From Cryobacterium fucosi (GTDB lineage: Bacteria; Actinomycetota; Actinomycetes; Actinomycetales; Microbacteriaceae): DNA of 35,260 nt. Below are positions 16,491 through 26,384 of this stretch, piece after piece; within the stretch, counting starts at the first letter, position 1, and each line of letters begins with the position of its first letter. The stretch is from NCBI RefSeq assembly GCF_004403515.1, contig NZ_SOHH01000037.1, positions 1 through 35,260 of the forward strand, given 5' to 3'. Below the pieces are notes generated by a model, which saw only the letters and a program-made list of their open reading frames with translations, was not told where the DNA came from and searched no databases. Made by a program: the position numbers and the translations under genes.

Positions 16491-16590
16491 ATTCGCCGGC
16501 CCGGGGCCGACCAACGCTGACAAGTCTGCCAGAAGTATCGTGCGCGGCGCGCAGCGAGCAACGAGGGCCACCCCGAGGCCGGATAATGGA

Positions 16591-17085
16591 ATGATGCCCG
16601 CCCATGACGAAGTCGACCGGATCGTAGACGCCTGGCTGCGGGAACGCCCCGACCTCGACTTCGCTCCGCTGCAGGTCCTGTCCCGGGTCGGCCGGCTCTC
16701 CAAACACCTGGATCGGGCCAGGCGCACCGCGTTTTCCCGCTCCGAACTGGAGTCCTGGGAGTTCGACGTGCTCTCGGCCCTGCGCCGGGCCGGCGCACCC
16801 TACGAGCTGAGCCCGAAGGCCCTACTGCAGCAGACCCTGGTCTCCAGCGGCACGATGACCAACCGGATCGACCGCCTCGTCGAGCGCGGGCTGGTCACCC
16901 GGCGCACCGATCCCAACGACGGGCGGGGCATCTTCGTCGGGATGAACCCGGCCGGCCTGACCCGGGTGGATGCCGCGATCACCCGGCTGGTCGACGCGGA
17001 GGCCGAGCTGCTCTCCACCCTGTCGGCGAGCGACCAGGACCGTCTGGCCGGGCTGTTGCGCAAGCTCAGCCTCGACTTCGACTGA
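16591..17085 (+). CDS. MarR-family transcriptional regulator
   Basis: 164 residues. The winged-helix DNA-binding core is at about residues 60-120: LSPKALLQQTLVSSGTMTNR (recognition helix), IDRLVERGLVTR, then the wing RTDPNDGRGIFVGM. An N-terminal helix (VDRIVDAWLRERPDLDF) and C-terminal dimer helices complete the fold. The start is ATG 16591 or 16594. GATAAT ends 6 nt before the second ATG, and no ribosome site is seen, so a leaderless transcript is possible (inference). MarR proteins usually bind small phenolic or oxidising signals and repress nearby genes; no target is evident here. Divergent from tRNA-Gln. Confidence 0.93.
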   Translation: MMPAHDEVDRIVDAWLRERPDLDFAPLQVLSRVGRLSKHLDRARRTAFSRSELESWEFDVLSALRRAGAPYELSPKALLQQTLVSSGTMTNRIDRLVERGLVTRRTDPNDGRGIFVGMNPAGLTRVDAAITRLVDAEAELLSTLSASDQDRLAGLLRKLSLDFD

Positions 17086-17138
17086 AGCACGTTCCCCGCC
17101 GGTGGTTGAACCTATCCGTGAGCTCAGTGCCGGCACGT

Positions 17139-17220
17139 GCCGAATTCAGGTGTACAGCCCGGAACAGTGCGACGGATGCCTGCCGCGGACCTGGATTCGA
17201 GCTGTTCTCCTGAATTCGAC
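17139..17220. repeat. 82-nt inverted-repeat element, degenerate copy 3
   Basis: Left arm 17139-17158 (gccgaattcaggtgtacagc) and right arm 17201-17220 (gctgttctcctgaattcgac) pair at 17 of 20 positions. The ends (gccgaattc and gaattcgac) and total length match the two 85-nt elements at 23674-23758 and 30047-30131. It fills the convergent gap between marR and the CYTH-CHAD gene, 24 bp from the latter's stop, so it may also work as a bidirectional terminator. Confidence 0.65.
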
Positions 17221-17243
17221 ACACGCTTGACCGTCGGTGATGC

Positions 17244-18764
17244 CTACTTGTCGATTGACGCGGAGGGGAAGTCCTTCCAGGCCGTGAAGAACCGGGCCTC
17301 GGTGCCGGCCGCGCCTGCCTCCTCGACGGCGTGCATCCGCCCGTAGGTGAATGCGTTCTCGTTGAACAGGAACGCCTTCATGCCGAGGCCGAGCAGTTCG
17401 CCGCGCGCGACGACACTGTCCTGGTGGTCGCCGAGGATATCCTGCACCTGCCGGGCCGCGGCCACGAGTCGCGTGGCCCGCTTGCTCCGGAGCGGGGCGG
17501 CCGTCTCGGCCGCGTAGCGCAGCTGCTTGGCGCGTTTGCGTGCCTCGTGCAGGGCTTCGTCGCGTTCGGTGCCTGCCGCGGCGCGGCGGGCCGCGCGCAC
17601 GGCCGCGCGAAGGTGCTTCCACTCGGCGCGGACCAGGCCGGGCACGACCTTTCGCGCCGGTTTGTCGGCGGTGCGGTACAGGGGCGGTGACGCCAGTAGC
17701 TCGTCGAGGGCGTCGAGGAGCCGGAAGTAGCGGTCCGAGGCGAGGGCGGAACGCGTGTCCGCCTCGCTGATCCGCACGACGGTGGAGAAGTGCTCGTCGA
17801 TCCGCGGTGCGACCGGTCCGGCGCTGAGGCCGGCCGGTTCGAGTTCCAGCCGGTGGGTGAGGCGCTGGCGCATCACCTGGGCGTCCCTGGCGCGACCGAG
17901 CACGCCCGCGATCCAGCGCAGCTCGACTCGGAGCGGGCCGGCGACGCCCGCGTCGAGGAGCGGACCGTAGGTGGACAGGGCCGAACGCAGCCGCCTGGTC
18001 GCCACGCGCATCCGGTGCACGGCCTCTTCGTCGCTTTCCCGCACGAGGGGATCCTCGGCCGTGACCGCCTCCACCTGCGCCCGCAGGTAGGCCAGCAGCA
18101 CGTCCCCGGTCGAGCTGGCGGGCCCCGGCCGTTCCGGCGCGACGGGCGCGCCGGCAGGGGCGAGGTCGCCGAGGGCTCGGGCGAGCTTGGACGGGCTCGC
18201 GGCCGGCTCGACTCCCACGGTCGACAGCCTCTCCTGGGCGGCGTCGAGCAGGCCGCGGGACCCGTCGACGAGTTCGATCTCCCATTCGCGCCAGGCCTGG
18301 TTCAACGGTTCGGACCCGAACCGTTCGGCCTGCACCGAGTCGTCGCAGACCTCGGCGAGCACCGCGTCGTCCAGGCCGACGAGGTGGTGCACGACCCTCA
18401 GGGTGCGCAGCCGCACGACGGGCATCAGCGGCCGGCCGCGCAGGTACACCCGCACGAGGCGGAGGATCGCGTCCGGGATCACGTCGGGGTCGGCCCCGAC
18501 CGGCTCGCGCATCTCGCGGCGTTCGTCGGCGGCGACGGGGAGCTTGAGGTGCCAGCCTGCGTCGTCGCCGCCGGCGCGCCGGCGCAGCGTGATCCGGCGG
18601 CGGGCGAGCGCCAGGTCGGCGGTGTCGAAGTAGAGGGCGTCCAGGTGGTGCTCGACCGGCGGGGCGACATGGGTGACGCCGGGCAGGTCGTGCAACGGCG
18701 GCAACGGCGTCGCCGGATTAACGTCGAATTTACGCTCGATCTCGGCAAAGCCCTCGGAAGTCAT
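17244..18764 (-). CDS. CYTH and CHAD domain protein
   Basis: 506 residues. The N-terminal CYTH domain (residues ~1-205) begins with the hallmark EIERKFDV (ExExK) and has further basic/acidic strands (ITLRRRAGGDDAGWHLKLP). CYTH tunnels bind triphosphates. The C-terminal CHAD domain (~230-500) is helical and rich in conserved His/Arg/Lys (EEAVHRMRVATRRLRSALST; DEALHEARKRAKQLRYAAE), which is known to bind inorganic polyphosphate. The protein is probably a polyphosphate-associated triphosphatase or binding protein (inference). Start ATG 18762-18764 is set by the CYTH N-terminus. TAGACT lies 5 nt upstream and no ribosome site is seen, so it may be leaderless. Confidence 0.92.
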   Translation of the reverse strand: MTSEGFAEIERKFDVNPATPLPPLHDLPGVTHVAPPVEHHLDALYFDTADLALARRRITLRRRAGGDDAGWHLKLPVAADERREMREPVGADPDVIPDAILRLVRVYLRGRPLMPVVRLRTLRVVHHLVGLDDAVLAEVCDDSVQAERFGSEPLNQAWREWEIELVDGSRGLLDAAQERLSTVGVEPAASPSKLARALGDLAPAGAPVAPERPGPASSTGDVLLAYLRAQVEAVTAEDPLVRESDEEAVHRMRVATRRLRSALSTYGPLLDAGVAGPLRVELRWIAGVLGRARDAQVMRQRLTHRLELEPAGLSAGPVAPRIDEHFSTVVRISEADTRSALASDRYFRLLDALDELLASPPLYRTADKPARKVVPGLVRAEWKHLRAAVRAARRAAAGTERDEALHEARKRAKQLRYAAETAAPLRSKRATRLVAAARQVQDILGDHQDSVVARGELLGLGMKAFLFNENAFTYGRMHAVEEAGAAGTEARFFTAWKDFPSASIDK

Positions 18765-18887
18765 GGTCCAGTCTACTTCGGCCCGCCAGGCCGATCCCGG
18801 TGGCGGCACCTTTCCGAGGAGTGAACGGATGCTGTCCGGCGCGGGAACAGTCCGTGGCACTCTCCCCTCGTTCGGGTGTCGCGGTTG

Positions 18888-19547
18888 TCAGCGGCGGAAA
18901 GCCCTCCGGGCCAGCCAGTTGCCGAGGAACTGCACGAGCTGCACGAGCACGATGATCAGCAGCACCGCCGCCCAGGTGACGACCGGGTTGAACTGACGGT
19001 AGCCGTACAGCAAGGCGAAGTTCCCGAGGCCGCCGCCGCCGACATAGCCGGCGACCGCGGACATGTCGACGAGCGCGACGAAGATGAAGGTGTAGCCGAG
19101 GATGAGCGGGCCGAGCGCCTCGGGCAGAAGCACCGTGAAGATGATCCGGAGCGGCCCGGCGCCCACACTGCGGGCAGCCTCGATCACGCCGGGCGTCACC
19201 GTGAGGAGGTTCTGTTCGACGATCCGCCCCATCGCGAAGGAGGCCGCAAGCGAGATGGTGAAGATGATCGCGTTGTTGCCGATGCCGGTGCCGACGACCA
19301 TCCGGGCCAGGGGCTGCGCCGCGGCGAGGAAGATGATGAACGGTATCGGGCGCACGATGTTCACGAACAGGTTGAGCACCACGAAGACGGGCTTGTTGGC
19401 GAGGATGCTGCCGGCCCGGGTCAGGTAGAGGCCGAGGCCGACGAGCAGGCCGCCGAGGCCGCCGAAGAAGAGCGTGAAACCGACGATGTAGAGGGTCTCC
19501 CCCGCGGCCTTCCACAGTTCGGGCAGCAGGTCGACCAGGGCATCCAT
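18888..19547 (-). CDS. metI: Methionine ABC transporter permease MetI
   Basis: 219 residues with about five membrane helices. The binding-protein-dependent transport signature lies in the second half: EAARSVGAGPLRIIFTVLLP, the EAA loop that contacts MetN. MDALVDLLPELWKAAGET is typical of MetI. ATG overlaps the metN stop by one base (TGATG), so translation is coupled. Last gene of metQ-metN-metI. Confidence 0.95.
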   Translation of the reverse strand: MDALVDLLPELWKAAGETLYIVGFTLFFGGLGGLLVGLGLYLTRAGSILANKPVFVVLNLFVNIVRPIPFIIFLAAAQPLARMVVGTGIGNNAIIFTISLAASFAMGRIVEQNLLTVTPGVIEAARSVGAGPLRIIFTVLLPEALGPLILGYTFIFVALVDMSAVAGYVGGGGLGNFALLYGYRQFNPVVTWAAVLLIIVLVQLVQFLGNWLARRAFRR

Positions 19548-20614
19548 CAGCGCACCTCCGTCACGGTCGTGAGCGTTCGCACCCGGTCGAGGAGGGCGTC
19601 GATGTTCGCGTCGGCGTCCCCGGCCCGGCCGGCGTCCGGGCCGGAGGTCAGCGCCAGGGTGAGGTGACCGAATGAGCGGCCCTGGATCTCGTTGATCCCT
19701 CCGTAGACGACCTCGAAGGTGATGCCGGCGGCGGCGAACTCCCCGAAAACCCTGGCCTGGTCGACACTGCTGTCGCGGAAGGCGAGGGTGACGATCCGGC
19801 CGGGGTGGCGGTGACGCAGCACCGTGAGTTCCCCCTCCGAGGGGAGACCCTTCACCACGGTGGAGACGAAGCGGGCGGATGCCGGCTGCTGCGGGTTCGA
19901 GAAGACGTCGAACACGTCGCCGCGTTCGATCACCCGGCCCTGGTCCATCACGGCGACCTTGGTGGCCAGGGTCTGGATGACATCCATTTCGTGCGTGATG
20001 ACGATGATGGTGACCCCGAATTCCTTGTTGACCCGGCCGAGCAGGTCGAGAACCTCGTGCGTCGTCTCGGGGTCGAGCGCGCTGGTGGCCTCGTCGGCGA
20101 GCAGGATGCCGGGCTGGCTCGCGAGTGCCCTGGCGATGCCCACCCGCTGCTTCTGGCCGCCGGAGAGCTGGTCGGGGTAGGCGCGGGCCTTGTCGCTGAG
20201 GCCGACGAAGTCGAGCATCTCGGCGACGCGCGCGGTGCGCTTGTCCCTGGGCCGGCGGGCCACCTCGAGCGGGTAGCCGACGTTCGCGGCCACGGTGCGG
20301 GAACCGAGCAGGTTGAACTGCTGGAAGATCATCCCGATCCCGAGGCGCACCGGGCGCAGCTCCCGCTCGGGGAGCCGGGCGATGTCCTGCCCGTTGACGT
20401 GGATCTCCCCGCTGGTGGACCGTTCGAGGGCGTTGATGAGGCGCACGAGCGTGCTCTTGCCCGCACCGGAGTAACCGATGATGCCGTAGACGTCGCCGGC
20501 GTCGACCGTGAGGCTGACGCCGTCGATCGCGACGACCTCCGCACCCCCCTTGGTCGTGGGCGGGTAGGTCTTGCTCACGTCACGGAGTTCGACGACGGGG
20601 CTGGGGGCAGGCAT
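19547..20614 (-). CDS. metN: Methionine ABC transporter ATP-binding protein MetN
   Basis: 355 residues. Walker A GYSGAGKST (47-55), Q-loop MIFQQFNLL, signature LSGGQKQRVGIARAL, Walker B GILLADEATSALDP and the H-loop VITHEMD. The C-terminal ~90 residues form an NIL domain (VVYGGINEIQGRSFGHLTLAL), which in MetN binds methionine and shuts the transporter down when the cell is replete. Second gene of the metQNI operon, 71 bp after metQ. Confidence 0.96.
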   Translation of the reverse strand: MPAPSPVVELRDVSKTYPPTTKGGAEVVAIDGVSLTVDAGDVYGIIGYSGAGKSTLVRLINALERSTSGEIHVNGQDIARLPERELRPVRLGIGMIFQQFNLLGSRTVAANVGYPLEVARRPRDKRTARVAEMLDFVGLSDKARAYPDQLSGGQKQRVGIARALASQPGILLADEATSALDPETTHEVLDLLGRVNKEFGVTIIVITHEMDVIQTLATKVAVMDQGRVIERGDVFDVFSNPQQPASARFVSTVVKGLPSEGELTVLRHRHPGRIVTLAFRDSSVDQARVFGEFAAAGITFEVVYGGINEIQGRSFGHLTLALTSGPDAGRAGDADANIDALLDRVRTLTTVTEVR

Positions 20615-20685
20615 GGGCGTCCTAACTGACTTGCTGTGAACGGGCGCTCTCGACCGGAACGGGACCGGGCGGGGACCGGGCGGGG

Positions 20686-21585
20686 CTACTTCTGGGCCTT
20701 GGTGTCCTTCTCGACCTTGGCGAGGGAGGACACGAGGTCGGCGACGGGGGTCTGCACGAGCTCGGCCGAGCCGCCGGACACCGCGAGCACGCCATCCTGC
20801 ACGGCCTTGGTGGTCTGGTAGATCTCGACGAGCTTCCGGTAGGTCGCGTTGTCCTTGTCCTCGGCGCGGGCCGCGAAGACGTTCACGTACGGCAGCGAGT
20901 TCGGGTCGGCCGGGTCGTCCTGGGCGAGGGCGTCACTGAACTTGAGGCCGGCCTTCTCGACGAAGTCGTTGTTGATGACCGCGCCCGCCACGTCGGGCAG
21001 CGAGGTCGCGGTGAGCGACGCCTCGAGCGCGGTGACGGTGACCTTCGACTTGCCGGCGTCGATGTCGTCGAGGGTGGAGAAGATCGTGCCGCCGTCCTTC
21101 AGCGTGACCAGCTTCGCCGACTGCAGCACGAGCAGCGCGCGGGCCAGGTTGCTCGCGTCGTTCGGCACCGCGATGGTGTCGCCCTTCTTGATCTCGCTGA
21201 CCTTCTTGTGCTTGGTCGAGTAGAGGCCGAGCGGGTAGATCGCGGTGGCGCCGATCGGCACGAGGTCCTGCTTGCTGGACACGTTGTAGTCGGCCAGGTA
21301 GACGATGTGCTGGAACTGGTTGAGGTCGAGTTCGCCGGCGGAGAGCGCCGGGTTGGGCTGCTCGAACACGGCGAAGTCGACGATTTCGACCGTGATCCCC
21401 TCGGCCGCGGCGGCCTTGGCGTAGACGGCCCAGTACGGGTCGCTGGCCCCGACGACGCCGATCTTCACGACCGTGTCGTCGCCGGATGCCGCGGCGCCGG
21501 ACCCGTCCGCTGCGCCGCCGGAGCAGCCGGCGAGCAGGGCCACGAGCGGAAGGACCGCGAGGGCGGCCAGAAGTTTCTTTTTCAC
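20686..21585 (-). CDS. metQ: Methionine-binding lipoprotein MetQ
   Basis: 299 residues from GTG 21583-21585, preceded by AGGGGA. Lipoprotein signal: VKKKLLAALAVLPLVALLAGC, cleaved before Cys21. The mature part is NlpA/MetQ-like: VVKIGVVGASDPYWAVYA, then DFAVFEQPNPALSAGELDLN, QFQHIVYLADYN and the IAVPNDASNLARALLVLQ lobe. An upstream in-frame ATG would prepend ~36 residues and destroy the signal peptide, so it is rejected. It captures methionine outside the membrane for MetNI. A folded leader overlaps its ribosome site. Confidence 0.95.
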   Translation of the reverse strand: MKKKLLAALAVLPLVALLAGCSGGAADGSGAAASGDDTVVKIGVVGASDPYWAVYAKAAAAEGITVEIVDFAVFEQPNPALSAGELDLNQFQHIVYLADYNVSSKQDLVPIGATAIYPLGLYSTKHKKVSEIKKGDTIAVPNDASNLARALLVLQSAKLVTLKDGGTIFSTLDDIDAGKSKVTVTALEASLTATSLPDVAGAVINNDFVEKAGLKFSDALAQDDPADPNSLPYVNVFAARAEDKDNATYRKLVEIYQTTKAVQDGVLAVSGGSAELVQTPVADLVSSLAKVEKDTKAQK

Positions 21586-21589
21586 GATG

Positions 21590-21647
21590 GGTTCCCCTTT
21601 TTGCTGTGTTCGAAGTTTCTGCCGGGCAGTTCGGGCACAGGGAAACC
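21590..21647 (-). promoter_or_regulatory. Leader RNA structure covering the metQ ribosome site
   Basis: On the transcript, GGTTTCC (21641-21647) can pair with GGGGAACC (21590-21597), which contains the metQ Shine-Dalgarno. CTGTG (from 21636-21640) pairs with CACAG (from 21604-21608). A tight ctgcc/ggcag hairpin lies inside. Folding would hide the ribosome site. No match to SAM riboswitch consensus was recognised; regulation by methionine or temperature is inference. Confidence 0.4.
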
Positions 21648-21763
21648 ACGTCGAAGGAGGGGTGGGAGTCTGTGCCGCTGCATTGCGAGGCACGCTTCTA
21701 GGCTATCGAGGGATGCTGCACCGCGCGGGCCGCTGCGACACACGCGGTAACAGCATCTGCGAT

Positions 21764-23569
<1,806 letters not shown>

Positions 23570-23673
23570 AGCCTTCGAGTTTAGCTGGCGTGGCTGTGAG
23601 GCCAGCACGCCCGCCGTTCCGGCGCCCGGCGCCCGGAGCGCACGATCCGGCGCGAGCTTCCCGCTGGGCGATT

Positions 23674-23758
23674 GTCGAATTCGACGGAGATTTTACCGAA
23701 AATGCTCGTTTCGGACCGGGAGAACCCGCTTAACGGCAAAATCTCCGTCGAATTCGAC
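23674..23758. repeat. 85-nt inverted-repeat element, copy 1 (perfect 21-nt arms)
   Basis: Left arm 23674-23694 begins GTCGAATTCGACGGAGA and the right arm 23738-23758 is its exact reverse complement. The 43-nt interior contains ccgaaa (23696-23701) / tttcgg (23709-23714), a second hairpin. Each arm itself starts with a 12-bp palindrome, GTCGAATTCGAC. It lies between ispE (stop 44 bp away) and the ABC-F start. The 232-bp gap holds no gene. Confidence 0.9.
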
Positions 23759-23801
23759 GGGGCGACCCCCGACATATGCCGACGAAACGAACGGATGCCG
23801 G

Positions 23802-24737
23802 TCAGTCGTGGATGATTCGGGCGCCGTGCACCGGGCCGGTTGCCCGCACGACGTGCAGGCGGGAGGCGCTCAACGCGACCTGCAGTTCGAGCGCGGTGTC
23901 GGCATCCTGGACCAGGAACGCGACGGTCGGGCCGGATCCGGAGAGGATGCCGGCCAGCGCCCCGTTCGCTTCGCCGAGTTCGAGCACCCGGGCGAGGCCA
24001 GGGGCGAGGTGCAGCGCCGGCGCCTGCAAGTCGTTGTGCAGCGATTCGGCGAGCATCGCGGGGTCGCCGGCCCGGAGGGCCTGCAGCACGTTGGCGTCGA
24101 CGGTGGGCTGGAGCTGGGCCGGGAAGATGTCCTGGGCGTGCCGCTCGCGGTGGCGGTCGAGCTCGCTGTACACGGCGGGCGTTGACATGCCGAACTCGGC
24201 GAGGGCGAGCACCCAGTGGAACTGCCCCTTGGCCAGGGCCGGGCTGAGCCGGTCGCCGCGGCCGGTGCCGATCGCCGTGCCGCCGGTGAAGGCGAACGGG
24301 ACGTCGGCGCCGAGGGTGGCCGCGATGCCGAGCAGGTCTTCCCTGGTCGCCTCGGTGCCCCAGAGGGCGTCGCAGGCGAGGAGGGTGGCCGCGGCATCCG
24401 CGGACCCGCCGCCCATGCCGCCGGCGATCGGGACGTTCTTCTCGATGGCCAGGCGCACTCCCCCGCGGAAGCCCGCCTTGCGGGCCAGCGCCCGAGCGGC
24501 CTTGATCGCGAGGTTGCTGCCATCGACGGCCAGGCCGGAGGTGTCGATCGATCCGTTGAACTCGACCGAGAAGTCGTCGGCCGGGTAGGCGCGCACGTCT
24601 TCGTAGAGTGAGACCGCCTGGTAAGCGGTTGCCACCTCGTGGTAGCCGTCGTCGAGCACGGCGCCGACCTTGAGGAAGACGTTGATTTTGCCCGGTGCCC
24701 TCGCGTGCACCATGGGAGATGCGGCCGCGTTGGTCAT
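23802..24737 (-). CDS. ispE: 4-diphosphocytidyl-2-C-methyl-D-erythritol kinase IspE
   Basis: 311 residues. It phosphorylates CDP-methylerythritol in the MEP isoprenoid pathway. GHMP kinase motifs are visible: [14 protein letters not shown] at the N-terminus, the ATP-binding [18 protein letters not shown] around residue 104-121, the [19 protein letters not shown] region and the C-terminal [14 protein letters not shown]. Start ATG 24735-24737, nine bases after the stop of the upstream small gene. rsmA-ispE adjacency is conserved in actinobacteria; here one small gene intervenes. Confidence 0.96.
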   Translation of the reverse strand: MTNAAASPMVHARAPGKINVFLKVGAVLDDGYHEVATAYQAVSLYEDVRAYPADDFSVEFNGSIDTSGLAVDGSNLAIKAARALARKAGFRGGVRLAIEKNVPIAGGMGGGSADAAATLLACDALWGTEATREDLLGIAATLGADVPFAFTGGTAIGTGRGDRLSPALAKGQFHWVLALAEFGMSTPAVYSELDRHRERHAQDIFPAQLQPTVDANVLQALRAGDPAMLAESLHNDLQAPALHLAPGLARVLELGEANGALAGILSGSGPTVAFLVQDADTALELQVALSASRLHVVRATGPVHGARIIHD

Positions 24738-24746
24738 GTCACTAAC

Positions 24747-25148
24747 CTAGCCCAGCCGCATCGGCTTCTCGTGACCGGCCGCGGCCAGCCACCGCTGCAG
24801 CGCCGCCTGTGCCGGGGCCACCGCCGCGGCATCCGCCAGGCGCTGGTGGGTGAGTGAGACGGATGTCTTTCCCGCGCGGCTGGGATTGGCCGCGGCCAGG
24901 ATCGACCCGGCCTGGCCCAGCGCCCAGCGGGCCTGTTCGAAACCGACCGTGAGCATCTGACGCCACCAGGGCGGGACGCCGTGTTCCTCGCCCAGCCAGG
25001 CCGCGATCGCCGGGTGCTTGCAGCCGGCGGCGCCGAGCAGGGCGTACCAGTCGCCGCTCGACCGCCCCGTGGCGGACCGGACGGCCTTGTCGCCGATGCC
25101 GGTGCCGGTGCCGGTCACGGGGTTCTCGGGCATGGGATTCTCGGACAC
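24747..25148 (-). CDS. Small protein, apparent internally deleted SRPBCC-type relative
   Basis: 133 residues. Residues ~28-70 (TGRSSGDWYALLGAAGCKHP, IAAWLGEEHGVPPWWRQMLT, VGFEQAR) resemble the DUF4287-like N-terminal module often found before an SRPBCC/AHSA1 domain. The end (GKTSVSLTHQRLADAAAVAP, then a Trp-containing helix) resembles the final strand and helix of such an SRPBCC domain. The ~60-70 residues that normally lie between seem to be missing, so the ligand-binding grip fold would be absent. This is recalled pattern similarity, not an alignment. The start is uncertain: GTG 25148 or ATG 25133. Placed between rsmA and ispE with 9 bp to ispE, so probably co-translated. Confidence 0.7.
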   Translation of the reverse strand: MSENPMPENPVTGTGTGIGDKAVRSATGRSSGDWYALLGAAGCKHPAIAAWLGEEHGVPPWWRQMLTVGFEQARWALGQAGSILAAANPSRAGKTSVSLTHQRLADAAAVAPAQAALQRWLAAAGHEKPMRLG

Positions 25149-25208
25149 GCTGCGATGCGCGCCGCCGCCCGGTGAAGACGGACGCCGCCGGACGGTCGTC
25201 CCCGGGGG

Positions 25209-26384
25209 CTACCGGGCGCGCCAGGCGCGGGCGATCGCGAGGAAGTCGTTGACGGTGAGCTGCTCGCCGCGCTCGGTGGGGTCGATCCCGGCCTCGGCCA
25301 GGATCGTCGACGCGGTCGCCGAGTCGCCGAGCACGCTCGACAGGGACTGCCGCAGCATCTTGCGGCGCTGTTGGAAGGCCCCGTCGACGAGGGCGAAGGT
25401 GGCCAGGCGCAGGTCTTCGCTTTCCAGCGGCTCGGTGCGTCGTTGGAAGGCGATCAGGATCGAGTCGACGTTCGGCACCGGCCAGAACACCTGGCGGCTG
25501 ACCTTGCCCGCGGTGCGGAACTGCCCGTACCAGGCGGCCTTGACGCTCGGGCTGCCGTAGACCTTCGAGCCGGGCGGGGCGGCGAGGCGCTCACCGACCT
25601 CGGCCTGCACCATCACCACGCCGGCGCGGATGGACGCGAAGTGCTCGAGCAGGTGCAGCAGCACCGGCACGGAGACGTTGTAGGGCAGGTTGGCGACCAG
25701 CCGGGTCGGCGCGTCGGGGATCTCGGTGAGTTTGAGCGCGTCGGCGCGGATGACGGTCAGCGGCGCGCCCTCGTGAATGAGTTCGACCGTGAGCGGCAGC
25801 TGCTCGGCCAGTCGTTCGTCGATCTCGACGGCCACGACCCGGGCGCCGGTCTCGAGCAGGCCGAGGGTGAGCGAGCCGAGGCCGGGGCCGACCTCCACGA
25901 CGGTGTCGGCGGCGGTGATCGCCGCGACCTTGACGATCCGGCGCACGGTGTTTCCGTCGATGACGAAGTTCTGGCCGAGCTTCTTGGTCGGGTTGACGCC
26001 CAGCATCTCGGCGAGGTCGCGGATCTCGGCCGGTCCGAGCAGGCTGCGGGACGTCGGCGACGCAGCGGCGACGGGAGCGCCCGGGTTCCCGGCGGCCGCG
26101 TCCTCGGTGATCAAGCTTGTCGAGATCGAGCCTGCGGTGATCGACCCTGCGGTGATCGAGCTTGTCGAGATCCCCGTCTCGACAGGCTCGACGACCGAGA
26201 CAGGCTCGACGACCGAGACAGGCTCCACGACCGAGACAGGCTCCACGACCGGGACAGGCTCGACGGGGGCGGCGTGCCGTCCCCTGGCGCGGTCGGCGTC
26301 ACCGTCCGGGGCTCCGGCGTGCAGGTCGAGCGGCGGCGCTGCGGGTTCCTCGCCCGCAGCGTATCCGTGCCTCGGTTCGGTCAC
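25209..26384 (-). CDS. rsmA: 16S rRNA dimethyladenosine transferase RsmA (KsgA) with repeat-derived N-terminal extension
   Basis: 391 residues; the family is usually 265-300. It dimethylates the adjacent adenosines in helix 45 of 16S rRNA. The conserved fold begins near residue 115: LGVNPTKKLGQNFVIDGNTV, SAM motif VVEVGPGLGSLTLGLL, and the catalytic NLPYNVSVPVLLHLLE. GTG 26384 overlaps the tatD stop (GTGA) and has GGGGAGG seven bases upstream, so the extension is most likely translated. Residues ~41-94 come from tandem palindromic-repeat units (VVEPVS repeated, then ITAGS units). Whether the extension is tolerated filler or functional is unknown. Confidence 0.95.
   Translation of the reverse strand: MTEPRHGYAAGEEPAAPPLDLHAGAPDGDADRARGRHAAPVEPVPVVEPVSVVEPVSVVEPVSVVEPVETGISTSSITAGSITAGSISTSLITEDAAAGNPGAPVAAASPTSRSLLGPAEIRDLAEMLGVNPTKKLGQNFVIDGNTVRRIVKVAAITAADTVVEVGPGLGSLTLGLLETGARVVAVEIDERLAEQLPLTVELIHEGAPLTVIRADALKLTEIPDAPTRLVANLPYNVSVPVLLHLLEHFASIRAGVVMVQAEVGERLAAPPGSKVYGSPSVKAAWYGQFRTAGKVSRQVFWPVPNVDSILIAFQRRTEPLESEDLRLATFALVDGAFQQRRKMLRQSLSSVLGDSATASTILAEAGIDPTERGEQLTVNDFLAIARAWRAR
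26108..26266. repeat. Tandem repeat units within the 5' end of rsmA
   Basis: About four to five 18-nt units of the type gagacaggctcgacgacc (26178-26264) are translated on the minus strand as repeated VVEPVS. The adjoining 26108-26175 has ~15-21-nt variants (tgatcgagcctgcgg, gatcgagcttgtcgaga) translated as ITAGS-like units. They share the cgaga / gacaggctcgac words with the intergenic palindromic family. All units are multiples of three in this gene. Confidence 0.88.

Noticed and set aside
21590..21763. SAM riboswitch upstream of metQ
   Set aside because: No conserved SAM-I, SAM-II or SAM-IV motif could be recognised; only a local fold over the ribosome site is supported.
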